NCBI GenBank assembly: GCA_033064195.1
Contig: JARBJD010000122.1
Location: 62,001 to 126,000, forward strand
DNA length: 64,000 nt
Origin: Blattamonas nauphoetae
Taxonomy: Eukaryota > Preaxostyla > Oxymonadida
Reading direction: 5' to 3'
Position 1 is the first letter of the stretch. Every line of letters starts with the position of its first letter. Below, one piece after another: positions 20,765 to 31,357 of the stretch. The translations under genes were made by a program, and so were the position numbers. The notes beneath the pieces were generated by a model. The model was given only the letters and a program-made list of their open reading frames with translations. It ran no database searches and was not told where the DNA came from.

Positions 20765-21394
20765 TTGTGCCAACGCTTCGGACTCCGTCAGCTGCCCATG
20801 TCACATGTTGCTGAACGCACACAGCACCAGCTCCTCTGTCGCCAGCTTGTTGGTGTAGTCTTCGATCAGTTCCATTTCCTCATCTTTCAGAGCAGCGAAG
20901 TGGGTGATATCCAGATGGGCCTGCACGACTGTCGTTTTGGCTGAGGTCTGCCATATGTGCTGTTGATGCACTGTGTGGGCAGCGCAGTGGATGAGATGGG
21001 TGGCAGTGTGATGGCAGGCAAGCTGGTAGCGTCGTTCTTTGTCGATCTGTCCAAACGCGAGAACTCTGAATTGTGGACGTGTTGCTCGGTTAGGGCAGGG
21101 ACGATCTGGTGTGTGACACAATGTCCAGCCTTCCCAAGGTCGACCACATCAAACACAGCTGCGGTGCGATCGGCGAGGATTTCAGCGAACGAGCCTTCGG
21201 ATCGACTTCTTTCAGGCTTCGGGAAGAATAGGGTGAGCTTTCCGTTGTTGTGGTCTTGGCCACCTGATGTTTGGTAGAAGACGGTCTGGGTGAGCACAAC
21301 AAGATCGTGGACATTGTTTTTTTCCGGGTGTTTTCAGCACAATCTGAACGTTTGCCTCGAATTCAAGTGCATTCAAGCGCATGTCAACTTCCAC
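20765..21394 (-). pseudogene. alaS-like fragment: Alanyl-tRNA synthetase editing-domain fragment
   Basis: Reading on the minus strand gives V-V-L-T-Q-T-V-F-Y-Q-T-S-G-G-Q-D, the strand/loop that opens the AlaRS editing domain, and then, after a frame change near 21050, H-H-T-A-T-H-L-I-H-C-A-A (the zinc-binding HxxxH motif), a region equivalent to the bacterial R-F-D-F-S-H, and D-E-E-M-E-L-I-E-D-Y-T-N-K-L. The catalytic domain, the second zinc-ligand motif (CxxxH) and the C-terminal domain are absent, and at least two frame interruptions exist. It is a captured, decaying fragment inside the hAT-like element, not a working gene. Confidence 0.8.
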
Positions 21395-23155
21395 TTCAGG
21401 ATGTTATTCAATGTGTTGTGAAGAGGTCAGATCAATTGTTTGAGTAATGTTCTTGCGTTTGACAGTGTATTAGTGCAGTCCTTCGAGGAATGGCGTCGTT
21501 GTATTTTCTTTCATCTCTGTCAGCTCAGCATGTGAATTTCCGGAGTTGAGGTGTTTTGTGACAACTTCAATTTGAAAAGGGATTACACTGTGTGTTGTGT
21601 TCAGTGCGATCCAATCATGAACCGTCAGATCATGTTTGACTTATTCGTCTCCCTTCGACTTCTTCTGAGCTTCCTTCTGACGGGCTTTTTGGAGGTCCTT
21701 GGAAATGATTTCTTCTGCCTGATCGGTTGTAGTCTATCCCTGGTATTGTCGTTCAATTACAGTTGGTAATGAGCGATTGGTTGTGAAGTGTCCATCTAAC
21801 TTCGTCAATGTTGAGTAAACAGGCGAAGTATCCAAATATGTTGTTAATAGCACAGTGTTGTTCTGTTTGTTGGAGACCAATTCGATATTGGAGACATTTC
21901 AGAGTTTCAGGGAAAACATCTTCATTAGAGGCTGGAGAACTGTTCTGCTGCCACTTGTTTCCTCCACCCTATCATGCATCTTCAATGAATGGAAGTTCAA
22001 TCTGTTTCTCCAATCTTTCACGTGTGTGTCAGCCAGTTCAGATTGTTGTCAATGAGCTGTTCCTTTTGACACGTTGTGAAGCTTGTTTGAAAGAATGACT
22101 GAAAACCGATCAGAACAAATCCACTATTATGTTGTTCTTAAAGTCCAATCGAATCATGACCGAGGAATCTGAAGCAAAATTGAGGACAGATGAGAGGAAT
22201 GGCTTGTGGTTCGAGTTCGCCAGTGACCCAGATTGGTTGTGAGCAGAAAATTAGGGCAAAAACATAGTCCACATTATGATACAGCCTTGCAACTGAGGAT
22301 GTCGATTTATAGCAGGTCGAGGATGGACTGTTTGTGTGAACGATCTAATGAGCAATATCAAGAGGAAAATGAAGGAGAATGAAGATGAAATGGATATAGA
22401 TACTGATTAATGTAGTTTGAAGCCTCCTGGTATGTCAATTTGTGTTCATCCGGCTTGAGTTCTTGGCCAGGTTCTCGGATGAACGTGTATGACACTTTAC
22501 AGCTGCTCTCTCCACAAATCTGTCCAGAATAGACGAAAAACAGTGCAATACATGGATTAAAGCGAGGTGAAATGTCACACTGTTCGATCTGTGTCTTTGG
22601 TCCGGGATTTGTGCCCACATATGCAATGCTTGCGTACCCAGCCTGCTGCTATCAAAGTACCCATTGGAAAGGAGAAATCAGGGTTTTCAGCAAATATCGG
22701 CCGGATAATTGTTTTCATTCCTCCTCTTCGTCAATTTAACAATTTGTCGCTCGTCTTCGAATACGATCGTGTCGGCTCGTTTCGACACCTTCATTTTCCT
22801 TCAAGATGAGAAGGATCGGATTCTTTGAGATTATATCCAAAATGGTGTCATGATCCGATTCGGTAGTGGGACGACAGACTATCTTGAGCGAGATCACGAG
22901 AGAAAGTGATTGGGATGTCTTGAGAAGAAATAGAATACCATTTTCTCTTCATCTGGAGTCGTAGTAATGTTGTCAAAACAAAGAGGGAGAGTCGGTGTCG
23001 GTCGGACAGGCCGATTTTTTGTCCGATGTTGGGGAAGGACAGACCGACTCAGGGACTCTTGATCCACAAACAATTCCACTTTAATTTCGAGAAATATGAG
23101 ATGAACTAATTATAGAGATGTTGTGAATCAAAAATGAGAAAAAGTGAACAATAAA

Positions 23156-23229
23156 GTGTCCCAGGCAGGATTCGATCCTGGGTCCGGGGAGCAAAAAGCT
23201 TCCGTGCTACCACTCGACTAAAGGGCACT
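23156..23229 (-). tRNA. tRNA-like sequence, degenerate (near the hAT right end)
   Basis: On the minus strand a box-A-like TAGTCGAGTGG and a good box B (GGATCGAATCC) are correctly spaced. The outer seven bases pair except at one position and one wobble, and the 7-base anticodon loop could read UUU or nearby. Anticodon and D stems contain mismatches and no strong T-run follows. Probably a tRNA pseudogene or tRNA-derived repeat; a real tRNA with unusual stems is not excluded. Confidence 0.4.
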
Positions 23230-23453
23230 TCAAAAAAGTCGCCGACTGTTTTATTTTTAGGGACTGGACTCGATGCTTTCAGACCGACCACTGCCCATGC
23301 CTACTTCTATACCAAAATCTTTGGTGTTAATTAGAATTTCGAGACTGTTTGTTTCCGGGATGTCACCATTGTGCCGAGATCAAGGACCTTTATTTGTTTC
23401 GACACTTCACAAAGATCCTTTATTCCCATGTTTCTTTTGAGAATTCACTAATA

Positions 23454-23497
23454 GTCTTCACAGCCCCCCCTGCTCTTGAGCGGGGGGCTGTGAAGAC
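23454..23497. repeat. Perfect 16-bp hairpin
   Basis: GTCTTCACAGCCCCCC is followed after 12 bases by its exact reverse complement. Flanking sequences (around 23400-23425 and 23526-23551) are themselves imperfect inverted repeats sharing ACACTTCAC and GATCCTTTAT, so the hairpin is the centre of a foldback of about 155 bases inside the MULE-like element. Confidence 0.85.
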
Positions 23498-24501
23498 GAC
23501 CAGATATTGTGAAAAAGCGACGGGATAAAGGATCGGAGTGAAGTGTGGATCAACTTGGAAAGATACGACTTCTATACATTTTTCGCACCTCTACCATTTT
23601 ATTAAACTCAGTTTGATTCAAATTAGGAAAAGTCACTCTACCCATACTCTGATGAGGGTCACGGATCATCGGATTTTACCGAAATTCGGAGGAAGTGGGC
23701 GAGGAGGAGCAGAAAATTCAAGGATTGGTCACCATCGACGATCGAATAGCGATTCACGCACAAATGCCTTACATACTTCTCCGAAGGTGCAAGAACTTGC
23801 TGAAAAACAGTCTCGCGAACGTCTGGTTGCTCATCGCCAGCTTTAACTTCGAGTTGTGAGAGGGCATCCGGGGTTGAGAGCCAGAGAAAAAAGGTGATGG
23901 ATGTCATGAGACTAGCGTGGATATCGACTGATTCTGCAAGGGAAAGAGATAGTGGATTGAGGGTGTTGATGAGTCGAGGGATCAGATCAGCCTTGACGAG
24001 AGTAAGTCGGCCTTTTGGTGAACGGGTCCTGATCAAAGTTTTCAGCATCTTCATTGCGGCTGTGGTGATAACTTTGTTGGCAGTAGAAATTATTACTAAA
24101 ACGGATTGTACGAATTCTGTCAAAGATTCATCAGCGGTCCGTCCAAGGCTGCGGAGAAAAACATCTGCTGATTTTCGACTCCATGGAGTCACAGTTTCGA
24201 GCAGTTTCACAGCCTTTGTTTCCAGAGAGACATCCAATGCAGGCTTACACTTCAAAGTGGCAACCAGAGATCGAAAGACAACTGCTTGTTCGTGTTCAGA
24301 TTTAGGATAGTTTTCTGTCCAATTCATGAGAAGAGAACAGTCTGGAGAATGTCAAAAGCAGTGTGAAGAGATACCAGGGCAAGGAGAATCAATAGAGATT
24401 GATTTGTTCGTGATTACCGTCGTCATTCCTTCTGATTCAGTGGAAAATCACTCGTGGTTTGATCTTCACCATCACAACTCTAACCGGGACTATTGATCAA
24501 G

Positions 24502-26451
24502 ATGTCAGATTCCGTGAAGGTTCCCAATGGATGTATGTTCCATTTTCACGTCCCAAATGACATCTTATTGTTCCCAATCTTCAGATTCATTCGTGAGAAC
24601 AATCAACTCTGGTGGATTCGGAAGTGTTGTAGAAATGATGGAGAATTCGACAGATGAACATTATGCGGGAAAGATAATTCAATATGTGACAGTAAAAGAC
24701 AAGGAACGAATCGATCGTGAAGTTAATCGACTTCGAAAGTTCAATCATCCGGGAATTGTTGGACTGAAACAAGTTGCATCGATGGACAACATGAAAGTGA
24801 TTGTGATGGAACTTGGAAAACAGTCCCTTGCAGACATTGTGAAGGACTACACATCAAGGCAAATTTTGATGCCTCGCGATGTTTGTTGATTATTAGTGAG
24901 TCTTCGTTGTTTTTTTGAATGTTGATGACTTATTTCCATCTTTCAATTGAATTGATGATTATTGTGTTTGTATTTTTGTTGTATTCAGGTTGTTTATCGA
25001 GTGATGGTGGATGTATCGTCGGCACTGAATTTGATGCACAACGACTCAAGTGGGGCGACAGCACATGGAGATGTGAAGATGGAGAACATTCTTCTTTTCG
25101 CTGGGGGACACTTCAAACTGTGTTTGTCTTTCTCTCCTTCATCAACTTCTTCATATCTTTTCTTGTATTTTCTTTTGATTTTGTGATTCATGCAATTTTT
25201 TGTTCTTTTTGGGACTTCAGGTGATTTAGGGGCGGTGGAATCGGAAGATGTGAGCAGCACGCGTTCGGTGATGTCTCAACTGTATGTGTCGCCAGAACGA
25301 ATGGAATCTGAAACAGGAAAGGCGACGTGCTCATCGGATGTGTGGGCGTTGGGGATTGTTCTTCACTGGCTTCTATTTGGAGAACCGCCTTTCAAGAGCA
25401 AATCGCTTCTGAAACTGGGTCAAGAGATCTCGTCGTTCCGTGTTTCGATGATTGGATCAAGTTGTGGAGACGAAGAACGAGCACTTCTGATGCGAATGTT
25501 GGATCCAGTTTGTTTCTTTGTTTGTTTCAACTCTTCTTCTTTTTCTTGTTTACTGTTCAGAATCCAGAAACTCGAGTGACGAGTTCTCAATTGTGTTCTT
25601 TCGGAGTGTTTCGTTGCCTTGTGAACACTCCCTCATCACTTTGGAGACTGAACGACGCTAACGTTGCGAACTATCAAGCGAGAATCGAAGCAGAACAAAC
25701 GAAAGTGCTGAGACTCAAAATGGAGCTAATGACAGCAACAAGCAGAAACACTCAATTGGAGAGAGAGCTGACAGAGTTGAGAACGATGCAGGTCAGACTG
25801 CCCCCTCCTCCACCTCCACCAGCGACATGTCAGGCGTTTTATTTGCCACCACCACCAGCTCCTCCTCCAGCAAGACAAGAAACTGTCAGGAGATCTCAAA
25901 TCGGAGCAGCAGCGATCGAACTGTTCGACCGAAGACAGTGGAAAGTGTCAGGAAATGTCCTCTCAAAAGCACAACAAACATTTGTGTCGCTTGTTTCGTT
26001 CGAGTTTGGGGCAGTTGTGGCTCGTCTGTCGCTCACAATCAGAAAAGGACCAAACAACAATTTCGGTGTTGGCCTCATCTCGTCCAATCTGAAACACGAT
26101 GCTCTCACAACCTCATTCAACAGACAGAGGGGAGGAGCTGGATTCGAGTTGCATCCAGAAGGTCGATTTGCCATGCAGAACGATAAAGTGACAAACGAAG
26201 GATCAGCATGTTTGGAAGGAAGAGAGGGACAGCGAGTGGTGTTGGAGGCAGATGGACGAGAAGGAAAGCGAACATGGAAATTGTCGCAAGATGGAGAGAT
26301 AGCACCCGTCTACTTCACGAACATCCCAGTTCCCTTCCGATTCGCTGTGTACATCTTCAAGATGAACGATGCAGTTGAGATTGAGTCAGCTGAAGTTGTG
26401 TCTGAGCCGCAGATGGTTGGAGGAACGGTTGCTGTCCCGATGGATGAATAA
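24502..26451 (+). CDS. Protein kinase with SPRY-like C-terminal domain
   Basis: Five exons (24502-24532, 24585-24880, 24989-25121, 25221-25507, 25561-26451) give 545 residues. Kinase domain about 14-260: S-G-G-F-G-S-V loop, Y-A-G-K-I-I Lys, R-E-V-N-R-L helix C, catalytic H-G-D-V-K-M-E-N (Gly for the Arg of HRD), DLG in place of DFG formed across an intron, S-P-E-R-M, and D-V-W-A-L-G. The domain therefore keeps Lys, Glu, Asp, Asn and Asp and is likely active. A short coiled coil, a Pro-rich patch (P-P-P-P-P-P) and a SPRY-like domain of about 170 residues follow. The SPRY-like part closely resembles that at 5270-7356. Donors are GTTTGT or GTATGT. Exons 2 and 3 are 296 and 133 bases, exactly as in the two kinase genes near 50 kb. 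TTGATCAA lies just before the ATG. Confidence 0.88.
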
Positions 26452-26779
26452 CGCAGAACTCACCACTTCACTCTTTCCTCTTTCTGTTCTCTATTCATCT
26501 CGCTTCCACTACTACTATTCTCAAATAAAACTCGTTTTATCGATGGGAACATGACCATTGTTGAATATAACATGAGAGACGACATTCTGTTTGATCCACC
26601 CACAAAATGACGATCATGGAGGTTGATCAGCTGCTGAGTTGTCAGTTCTATTGACTATTTCTTCAACAAACTCTTTTACACTTCCACTGTCTTTTCACTA
26701 TCCTCTTCTACGTGTTTTACACGATGAAAGCAACAAGACCCTAAAAACTAAATGTGGCGATGACATATGGGTTGAACGA

Positions 26780-29700
26780 TTAAGTGCTCAAATCACGGTC
26801 ATCACTTGAAATGAAATGTCTGTCAAAAAGACGAGTCAGCTGGCGGACAGAGATTGCCTGACGGGCCAGATCCTTTCCACGGAGCCCGTCAAAAATAACA
26901 CCCAGCCGCTGGAGGATCACACGGTGCTCCAGTTTGTGCTGGTCGAGCTGTTCGTTTGTGATTGAAGTCTCTTTCGCTGCTTTCGGCTTCGAATCTTGTG
27001 TTTCGCTTTTGGACTGTCTCTGCAAGTCGTCGATCCGTGCGTGCATGCTCTTCTCCTCCTCTCGGAAGGATCGTTTGGTCATCTTCATCAGCTCTTCCAT
27101 TGCGGCCTCCTGCATTCCCGCGCTTTCGTGTTGGTTGTGCATCCTGATGACGTTGTTGGCTGAGTCAATCACTTTCTCTCGCAAACCATCAATCGTCTTG
27201 TTCTTCGTTTTCATCGCATCAACAAACCGAACATAATTCGAATCGTCGATGTCGAACGAGATCAGTTCGTTGAGTCGACGATCCTCCATTCCCATTCTCT
27301 TGAACGTGATGAAGGGCGTCATCATAAAGAATTGGACAAGGAGATAGATGACGCTCATGATGACGACAGCGATGAGCAGCTGTGTCATGAACACATCTTT
27401 CATCGCAATCACATCCGAGCACATCCGGCCAACCATGTTCACTGTGCAGTCTCGAAGATCGTTCCGAAGCGCCGAGTTCATAAAGCGGAAGATTGGGTGT
27501 GTCTCGTTGAAGATCGACTCGTCCTCCTCCTTCAGAAACTCCCCGTACTGCAGAAAGCGAGAAATCAGTGCTTGGAGTCCAGACACAGTGTCGTGCGTCT
27601 CGAACAGCCGCGCGTGGATGTCCTCTTCCTCACAGGCTGTTCGATCCGACATGAAACAATCGTCTTGGTGCAACAGTTCGCGGACGTTGAACTCGTTTTC
27701 GTATCGTGTGACCAGTCTCTCGTCAATCAGCTTGTCATCTGTGATGGTTTCAGCTGTCTTCCCAAAGTGTGTGATGAGGCTGGTTTTTCTGAAGTAATCG
27801 AGCGAGCCTGTCAAGAGTTCCATCGTCTTCGCCTTCGTCTGACCCAAATGAGAGGAATCGTTCCAAACTGGATTTGTGCATGTTGGGTGAGTGATCAGCT
27901 TGGGGAACTTGAGAAACGGCATGTCGAACGCCATGCTCAGCAAGAAGAAGTTGGAGTTGGTGAGGCAGATGGGGCGGATGGCAGCGAGGAGGATGTTGTC
28001 CACGCTGCTTGTGAAGGTGAAGAAGGAGATGTAGTTGGGGAGCATGTAGCCGCACAGAACAGCAAGAACGGCAACCACATGCATGACCATCATCACCTTC
28101 GTGTGCACAGGGATCCCGCTGTGGATCGTTTTGTGCATGTTGTGAAGGTCTTCCACAGAGTTCTCAAAGGCCTCTTCCCATTCAGCGTCGTCTCGTTTCG
28201 TCACGTGATCGTCGTCCTCGTCTCTCTGTGTGAGGAGCGACCGCTCTGTGAACAACCCAAAGCCGAAATCGTGCTTTGTCTCGACTGTCGCATTTGCGTG
28301 CAAATTGTGAGACAGCTGCGACATCCCAACATTCATTGGTGGCGTCATTTGTGGGCTCGTGTTCGGATCGTACAGAACCTGCGTGTGGTTGCCTGGGCTG
28401 AACAGCTGATGCATACTCTGCGTGTGACTCGCGTAGACATCTGAAGCGAATTGGGAGGACTCCATCTTCGACCCGCCGAGCTTGCGGCGAGGGAGAAGAG
28501 CGATGGGGAGGGGGTCAGCGTCTTCGGTGTGGGGTTCGTTCGCTTCATCGAGAGTCTTTGGCTCGAGACCTTCTGACGACCGATCTGTGTTGGTGTTCTT
28601 TCTGTCCGACGACGACGCGTTGATCTCGTCCTGTCGGGGAGATGCTTCAACCTTCTCGAAAGTCGTCTCGTCTTGCTCGTTTTCCAGAAGTTCCGACTTG
28701 TCTGCTGCGAGATCTTGATCCTCCTCTTCCTCCTCCTCTTCTTCTTCTTCTTCCACTTCCTGCTCCATCTCTTCCTCTTCTTCGTTCAGTTGATTGGTGA
28801 CGTTGTCGCTTCCATCCTCCGTCAACAATCGAGCCACGCTTTGGAAGCTACTTTTCTTCACTTCGAGGCTTCTTCGCAGGATCTCCTTTCTGTCCTTCGT
28901 CACTTGAAGGGATATGAAGCCATACGAACACACCAACGAGATCAGCACAATCGCAGTTGGAAAGCCGACAATCATGTTGAACAGAGTTCGCATTCGAGAG
29001 CTCGCTGAACTCGCGTTGTCAGCATATGCAATGAGTGCTCGCTTCCCAGCCTCGAAGAGCGGATGGTACGAGTTGTATTGGATGGAGACCATCCGCGCGT
29101 GGAGGGACGGGAACTGTGTCGGCAGATCTGTCATCACTCCAACTTGCGTGGCCAGCTGAGCCATGTCAGCCATCAAATTCAAGAACGACTTTTCGGTGAC
29201 AGTGACATCGTACGTCGTGTTTGTTGTGCCGTTGAAGAACGCAGCAGCAACAGGGATGTCAACCAGCTCCCACACATCGTTCTCCACGTTGCTTTCGTAC
29301 ACCTGCTTCATCAGTTTGGTGAGTGACCCCCCGTAATAAGAGAAGTATGGCTGGAGCTCGACGACCGTGTCGATGGTCTGGTCTGTGTCTGCAATCTTCG
29401 TCCAATCCCAAAGGAATTCATGGATGAGGAACTGCAGTCCGATGATGCTGATCCGACATCCCGAGATCACAATTGTGCCGACATCGCGGATGTGTCCCAT
29501 CGCCTCAATGAACTGCCCGGACACGATGTTCGTCACGATGTATGCAGCGACGAAGCCGATGACACCAATGATGTGCCCAGCCGAGATCGACCCAAAGACA
29601 GTGTTGATCAGCGTCATGCCCTTCGCCTTGCTCGTCCCAAGAATGTCGTCGATTCCGGTCTCAGCTTGCGTCTTCTTCTTTTTCTTCTTCTTTCGAACTG

Positions 29701-31357
29701 ACACGCGGCTTCCTGTGTCGCCTCGTGGGTCTGTCTTGATTGTGCCTGTCATCGTTCCTCCATAATCTTCTGTTGTGTCCTCCTCGATTTGATCCGCCTT
29801 GGCCAGCACATAATCAGCCATGTCATCGTCGCGGATGATCTTCTGAAGCATCACTCCATACGAGCGGAGCACAGCCACGTTGTTTGGATTCTGGGCGAGA
29901 AGCTGTTCGTAGCTTTTTTTGGATTCTGCTTCGGCTTTCACGATCAGCGTGAGCTGCTTTTGGAGAAGCGAGAAGTTGGGCTTTTGTTTGCTCAGATTGT
30001 CGTAGAATTCGATTTGGGCGTCGCGGGCGTCTTCTCTGTCATTTTCGGCCTGTTCGAGCTGCGCCTTCAGGTTCATCTCCATCGCTTCCCCACCACCGCT
30101 CCCATTCTCAGCTGATTCGCCCTTCATGACGCAATGAATCAGAAATCGAGTTGCCAGCCCCGGTCTCGCCTTTTTGCACTGTCTGAGGATGACTTGTGCC
30201 TTGATCCGGTTCTTCGTGACCGATTGCAGAAACAGCGCGTAATTCGCGAGGAGAATCTTGTCGTCCTTGTGGCGCAGAATTGCTGTTGAATATATTCCAT
30301 CTGCGTACTCCATCAGCGCGCGAGTTCGGAGTTTCTTGACGAGGACGAAGCGGACAGAACGCTCGACCGAGACTTTCCCGACGTGCTGCATCAGCTTTTC
30401 TATGCCTTCCTCAGAGCCCATATCGAACTTTGGAAGCACTTCGTTGTCTTTTGAGATTGTTATGGCCCAGGTGCGTCGCTCTTTCATCTTCAGAAGATGC
30501 AGAAAGAGAATCGACAGCCCGATACCGCCTCCGATCCCCACAACGGCCATGACTATGGTTCCGATAATTGTTCCCGTCCCGGAGTCAATCAGGAAGCCAA
30601 TTTCCAGGCATAGTCGCAGCGTTCCGTACACGGTGAAGAGAAGGACGATAAGGAAGTTGGAGAAGAGAGAGTAGAATGGTTGGGTCATGATCACTGCAAG
30701 AACGAATCCGGCAGCTGTTCCTACACTCACCACTGCACGCCAGAACGCCCAATCCACCAACAGCCGTTGGCAAAAGATGAGTCCGAAGACAAACACAATA
30801 ATGGCTGTTTGGAACGCTCCCGACGGCGCAGCGAAATATCCTCCGCGTTTTGGGTTGCTCCGAAAAATAAAGAAATGGTACATGGCCACCATAACGAAAT
30901 AAAGCACCAGAAATACGATAGCGATGACTGCGCCAACTGTACTCAACATGTCGTCTGAGCCGAAACAGGTTGCGCCCGAGGAACGGTAGAGGAGACTGGA
31001 CTCGGGAGTCAGCCGGTAACAGTCAAACGCATTGATACTCATGTTGACAATGGGAACAACAAGAATTTGAAAAAAGACGGTGAACGTAATCTTTGTGACG
31101 GCCAAAATCCATGGTTGGTGGGTAAGGAGCCATTGGTACAGTGGTGATACCAAAATAAGGACGAGGACTAGAATTAGGATAAGGGCGAGGAGAGCGATCG
31201 GAACGACGCCGTAGATTGTCTTCAGCGCCGACCCAAGAGATGCAAAATTAACAAAGCCAAGTGCATGTCCTATCATAGTTGGCATTTTTGTCGTCGTGTT
31301 GATTGAAAAGAAAGATAGTGTGATCAGCTCCAGAAATAGAAAGCAATAACCGATCAT
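26780..31357 (-). CDS. TmcB-like multi-spanning membrane protein
   Basis: A 1525-residue intronless frame with about seven hydrophobic segments in the first 300 residues, a conserved cytoplasmic block (Y-A-D-G-I-Y-S-T-A-I-L and L-A-N-Y-A-L-F-L-Q near 360-380), and a helical region with E-S-K-K-S-Y-E-Q-L-L-A-Q-N-P-N-N near 490. Four more membrane segments follow (around 590, 620, 825 and 1110), separated by a very acidic stretch near 880-900, and the last spans lie near 1370. This matches the TmcB/TmcC-like family abundant in amoebae and trichomonads, whose members often end in adenylate/guanylate cyclase domains; none is present here. Sensing or channel-like roles are inferred. ATG at 31357 is an upper bound, and M-P-T-M-I-G-H (31285) fits the family better. 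A separate frame at 31565-31350 reads like the missing family N-terminus (L-F-P-L-Y-E-N-V), but I found no splice pair joining the frames. Confidence 0.83.
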   Translation of the reverse strand: MIGYCFLFLELITLSFFSINTTTKMPTMIGHALGFVNFASLGSALKTIYGVVPIALLALILILVLVLILVSPLYQWLLTHQPWILAVTKITFTVFFQILVVPIVNMSINAFDCYRLTPESSLLYRSSGATCFGSDDMLSTVGAVIAIVFLVLYFVMVAMYHFFIFRSNPKRGGYFAAPSGAFQTAIIVFVFGLIFCQRLLVDWAFWRAVVSVGTAAGFVLAVIMTQPFYSLFSNFLIVLLFTVYGTLRLCLEIGFLIDSGTGTIIGTIVMAVVGIGGGIGLSILFLHLLKMKERRTWAITISKDNEVLPKFDMGSEEGIEKLMQHVGKVSVERSVRFVLVKKLRTRALMEYADGIYSTAILRHKDDKILLANYALFLQSVTKNRIKAQVILRQCKKARPGLATRFLIHCVMKGESAENGSGGGEAMEMNLKAQLEQAENDREDARDAQIEFYDNLSKQKPNFSLLQKQLTLIVKAEAESKKSYEQLLAQNPNNVAVLRSYGVMLQKIIRDDDMADYVLAKADQIEEDTTEDYGGTMTGTIKTDPRGDTGSRVSVRKKKKKKKTQAETGIDDILGTSKAKGMTLINTVFGSISAGHIIGVIGFVAAYIVTNIVSGQFIEAMGHIRDVGTIVISGCRISIIGLQFLIHEFLWDWTKIADTDQTIDTVVELQPYFSYYGGSLTKLMKQVYESNVENDVWELVDIPVAAAFFNGTTNTTYDVTVTEKSFLNLMADMAQLATQVGVMTDLPTQFPSLHARMVSIQYNSYHPLFEAGKRALIAYADNASSASSRMRTLFNMIVGFPTAIVLISLVCSYGFISLQVTKDRKEILRRSLEVKKSSFQSVARLLTEDGSDNVTNQLNEEEEEMEQEVEEEEEEEEEEEDQDLAADKSELLENEQDETTFEKVEASPRQDEINASSSDRKNTNTDRSSEGLEPKTLDEANEPHTEDADPLPIALLPRRKLGGSKMESSQFASDVYASHTQSMHQLFSPGNHTQVLYDPNTSPQMTPPMNVGMSQLSHNLHANATVETKHDFGFGLFTERSLLTQRDEDDDHVTKRDDAEWEEAFENSVEDLHNMHKTIHSGIPVHTKVMMVMHVVAVLAVLCGYMLPNYISFFTFTSSVDNILLAAIRPICLTNSNFFLLSMAFDMPFLKFPKLITHPTCTNPVWNDSSHLGQTKAKTMELLTGSLDYFRKTSLITHFGKTAETITDDKLIDERLVTRYENEFNVRELLHQDDCFMSDRTACEEEDIHARLFETHDTVSGLQALISRFLQYGEFLKEEDESIFNETHPIFRFMNSALRNDLRDCTVNMVGRMCSDVIAMKDVFMTQLLIAVVIMSVIYLLVQFFMMTPFITFKRMGMEDRRLNELISFDIDDSNYVRFVDAMKTKNKTIDGLREKVIDSANNVIRMHNQHESAGMQEAAMEELMKMTKRSFREEEKSMHARIDDLQRQSKSETQDSKPKAAKETSITNEQLDQHKLEHRVILQRLGVIFDGLRGKDLARQAISVRQLTRLFDRHFISSDDRDLST

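Larger units (their letters stand above)
20437..23303. mobile_element. hAT-like non-autonomous transposon with captured host sequence
   Basis: An 8-bp direct repeat CTTCTATA flanks it (20429-20436 and 23304-23311). The 22-bp terminal inverted repeats begin TAGGCATGGGCAG and match at 21 positions, typical of hAT ends. Subterminal CGGTCGG/CCGACCG motifs cluster at both ends. Within 2867 bases no transposase was found. It does hold an alanyl-tRNA synthetase fragment (minus strand) and a tRNA-like sequence near the right end. It sits inside the MULE-like element. Confidence 0.85.
20330..23680. mobile_element. MULE-like non-autonomous DNA transposon (host to a nested hAT)
   Basis: Bounded by the 9-bp direct repeat GAAATTCGG (20321-20329 and 23681-23689). 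Terminal inverted repeats of about 26 bases share ATCCGATGATCCGTGACC and differ only near the tips. Without the nested element the insert is about 476 bases with no transposase, i.e. a MITE. A 9-bp target duplication suggests the Mutator superfamily, though short TIRs make that tentative. It carries a perfect 16-bp hairpin at 23454-23497. Confidence 0.82.
19993..24327 (-). pseudogene. ARM/HEAT-like gene split by a nested transposon
   Basis: The N-terminal part (24327-23690, starting M-N-W-T-E-N) and the C-terminal part (20329-19993) are two halves of one family member. The 9-bp sequence CCGAATTTC (minus strand) occurs at both junctions. Reading from the first half through a single copy of it into the second half gives A-H-F-L-R-I-S-S-S-Y-Q-P-T-M-D-F in frame, matching the family pattern L-R-I-S-L-F-x-R-P-T-L-E-F. 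The gene was therefore intact when the element inserted. As it stands, the first half reads four codons into the element and stops. The 3.35 kb insert is described separately. Confidence 0.85.

Noticed and set aside
20437-23303. A working alanyl-tRNA synthetase or AlaX gene
   Set aside because: Only the editing-domain core is present, with frame interruptions and no catalytic part, and it lies within transposon ends.
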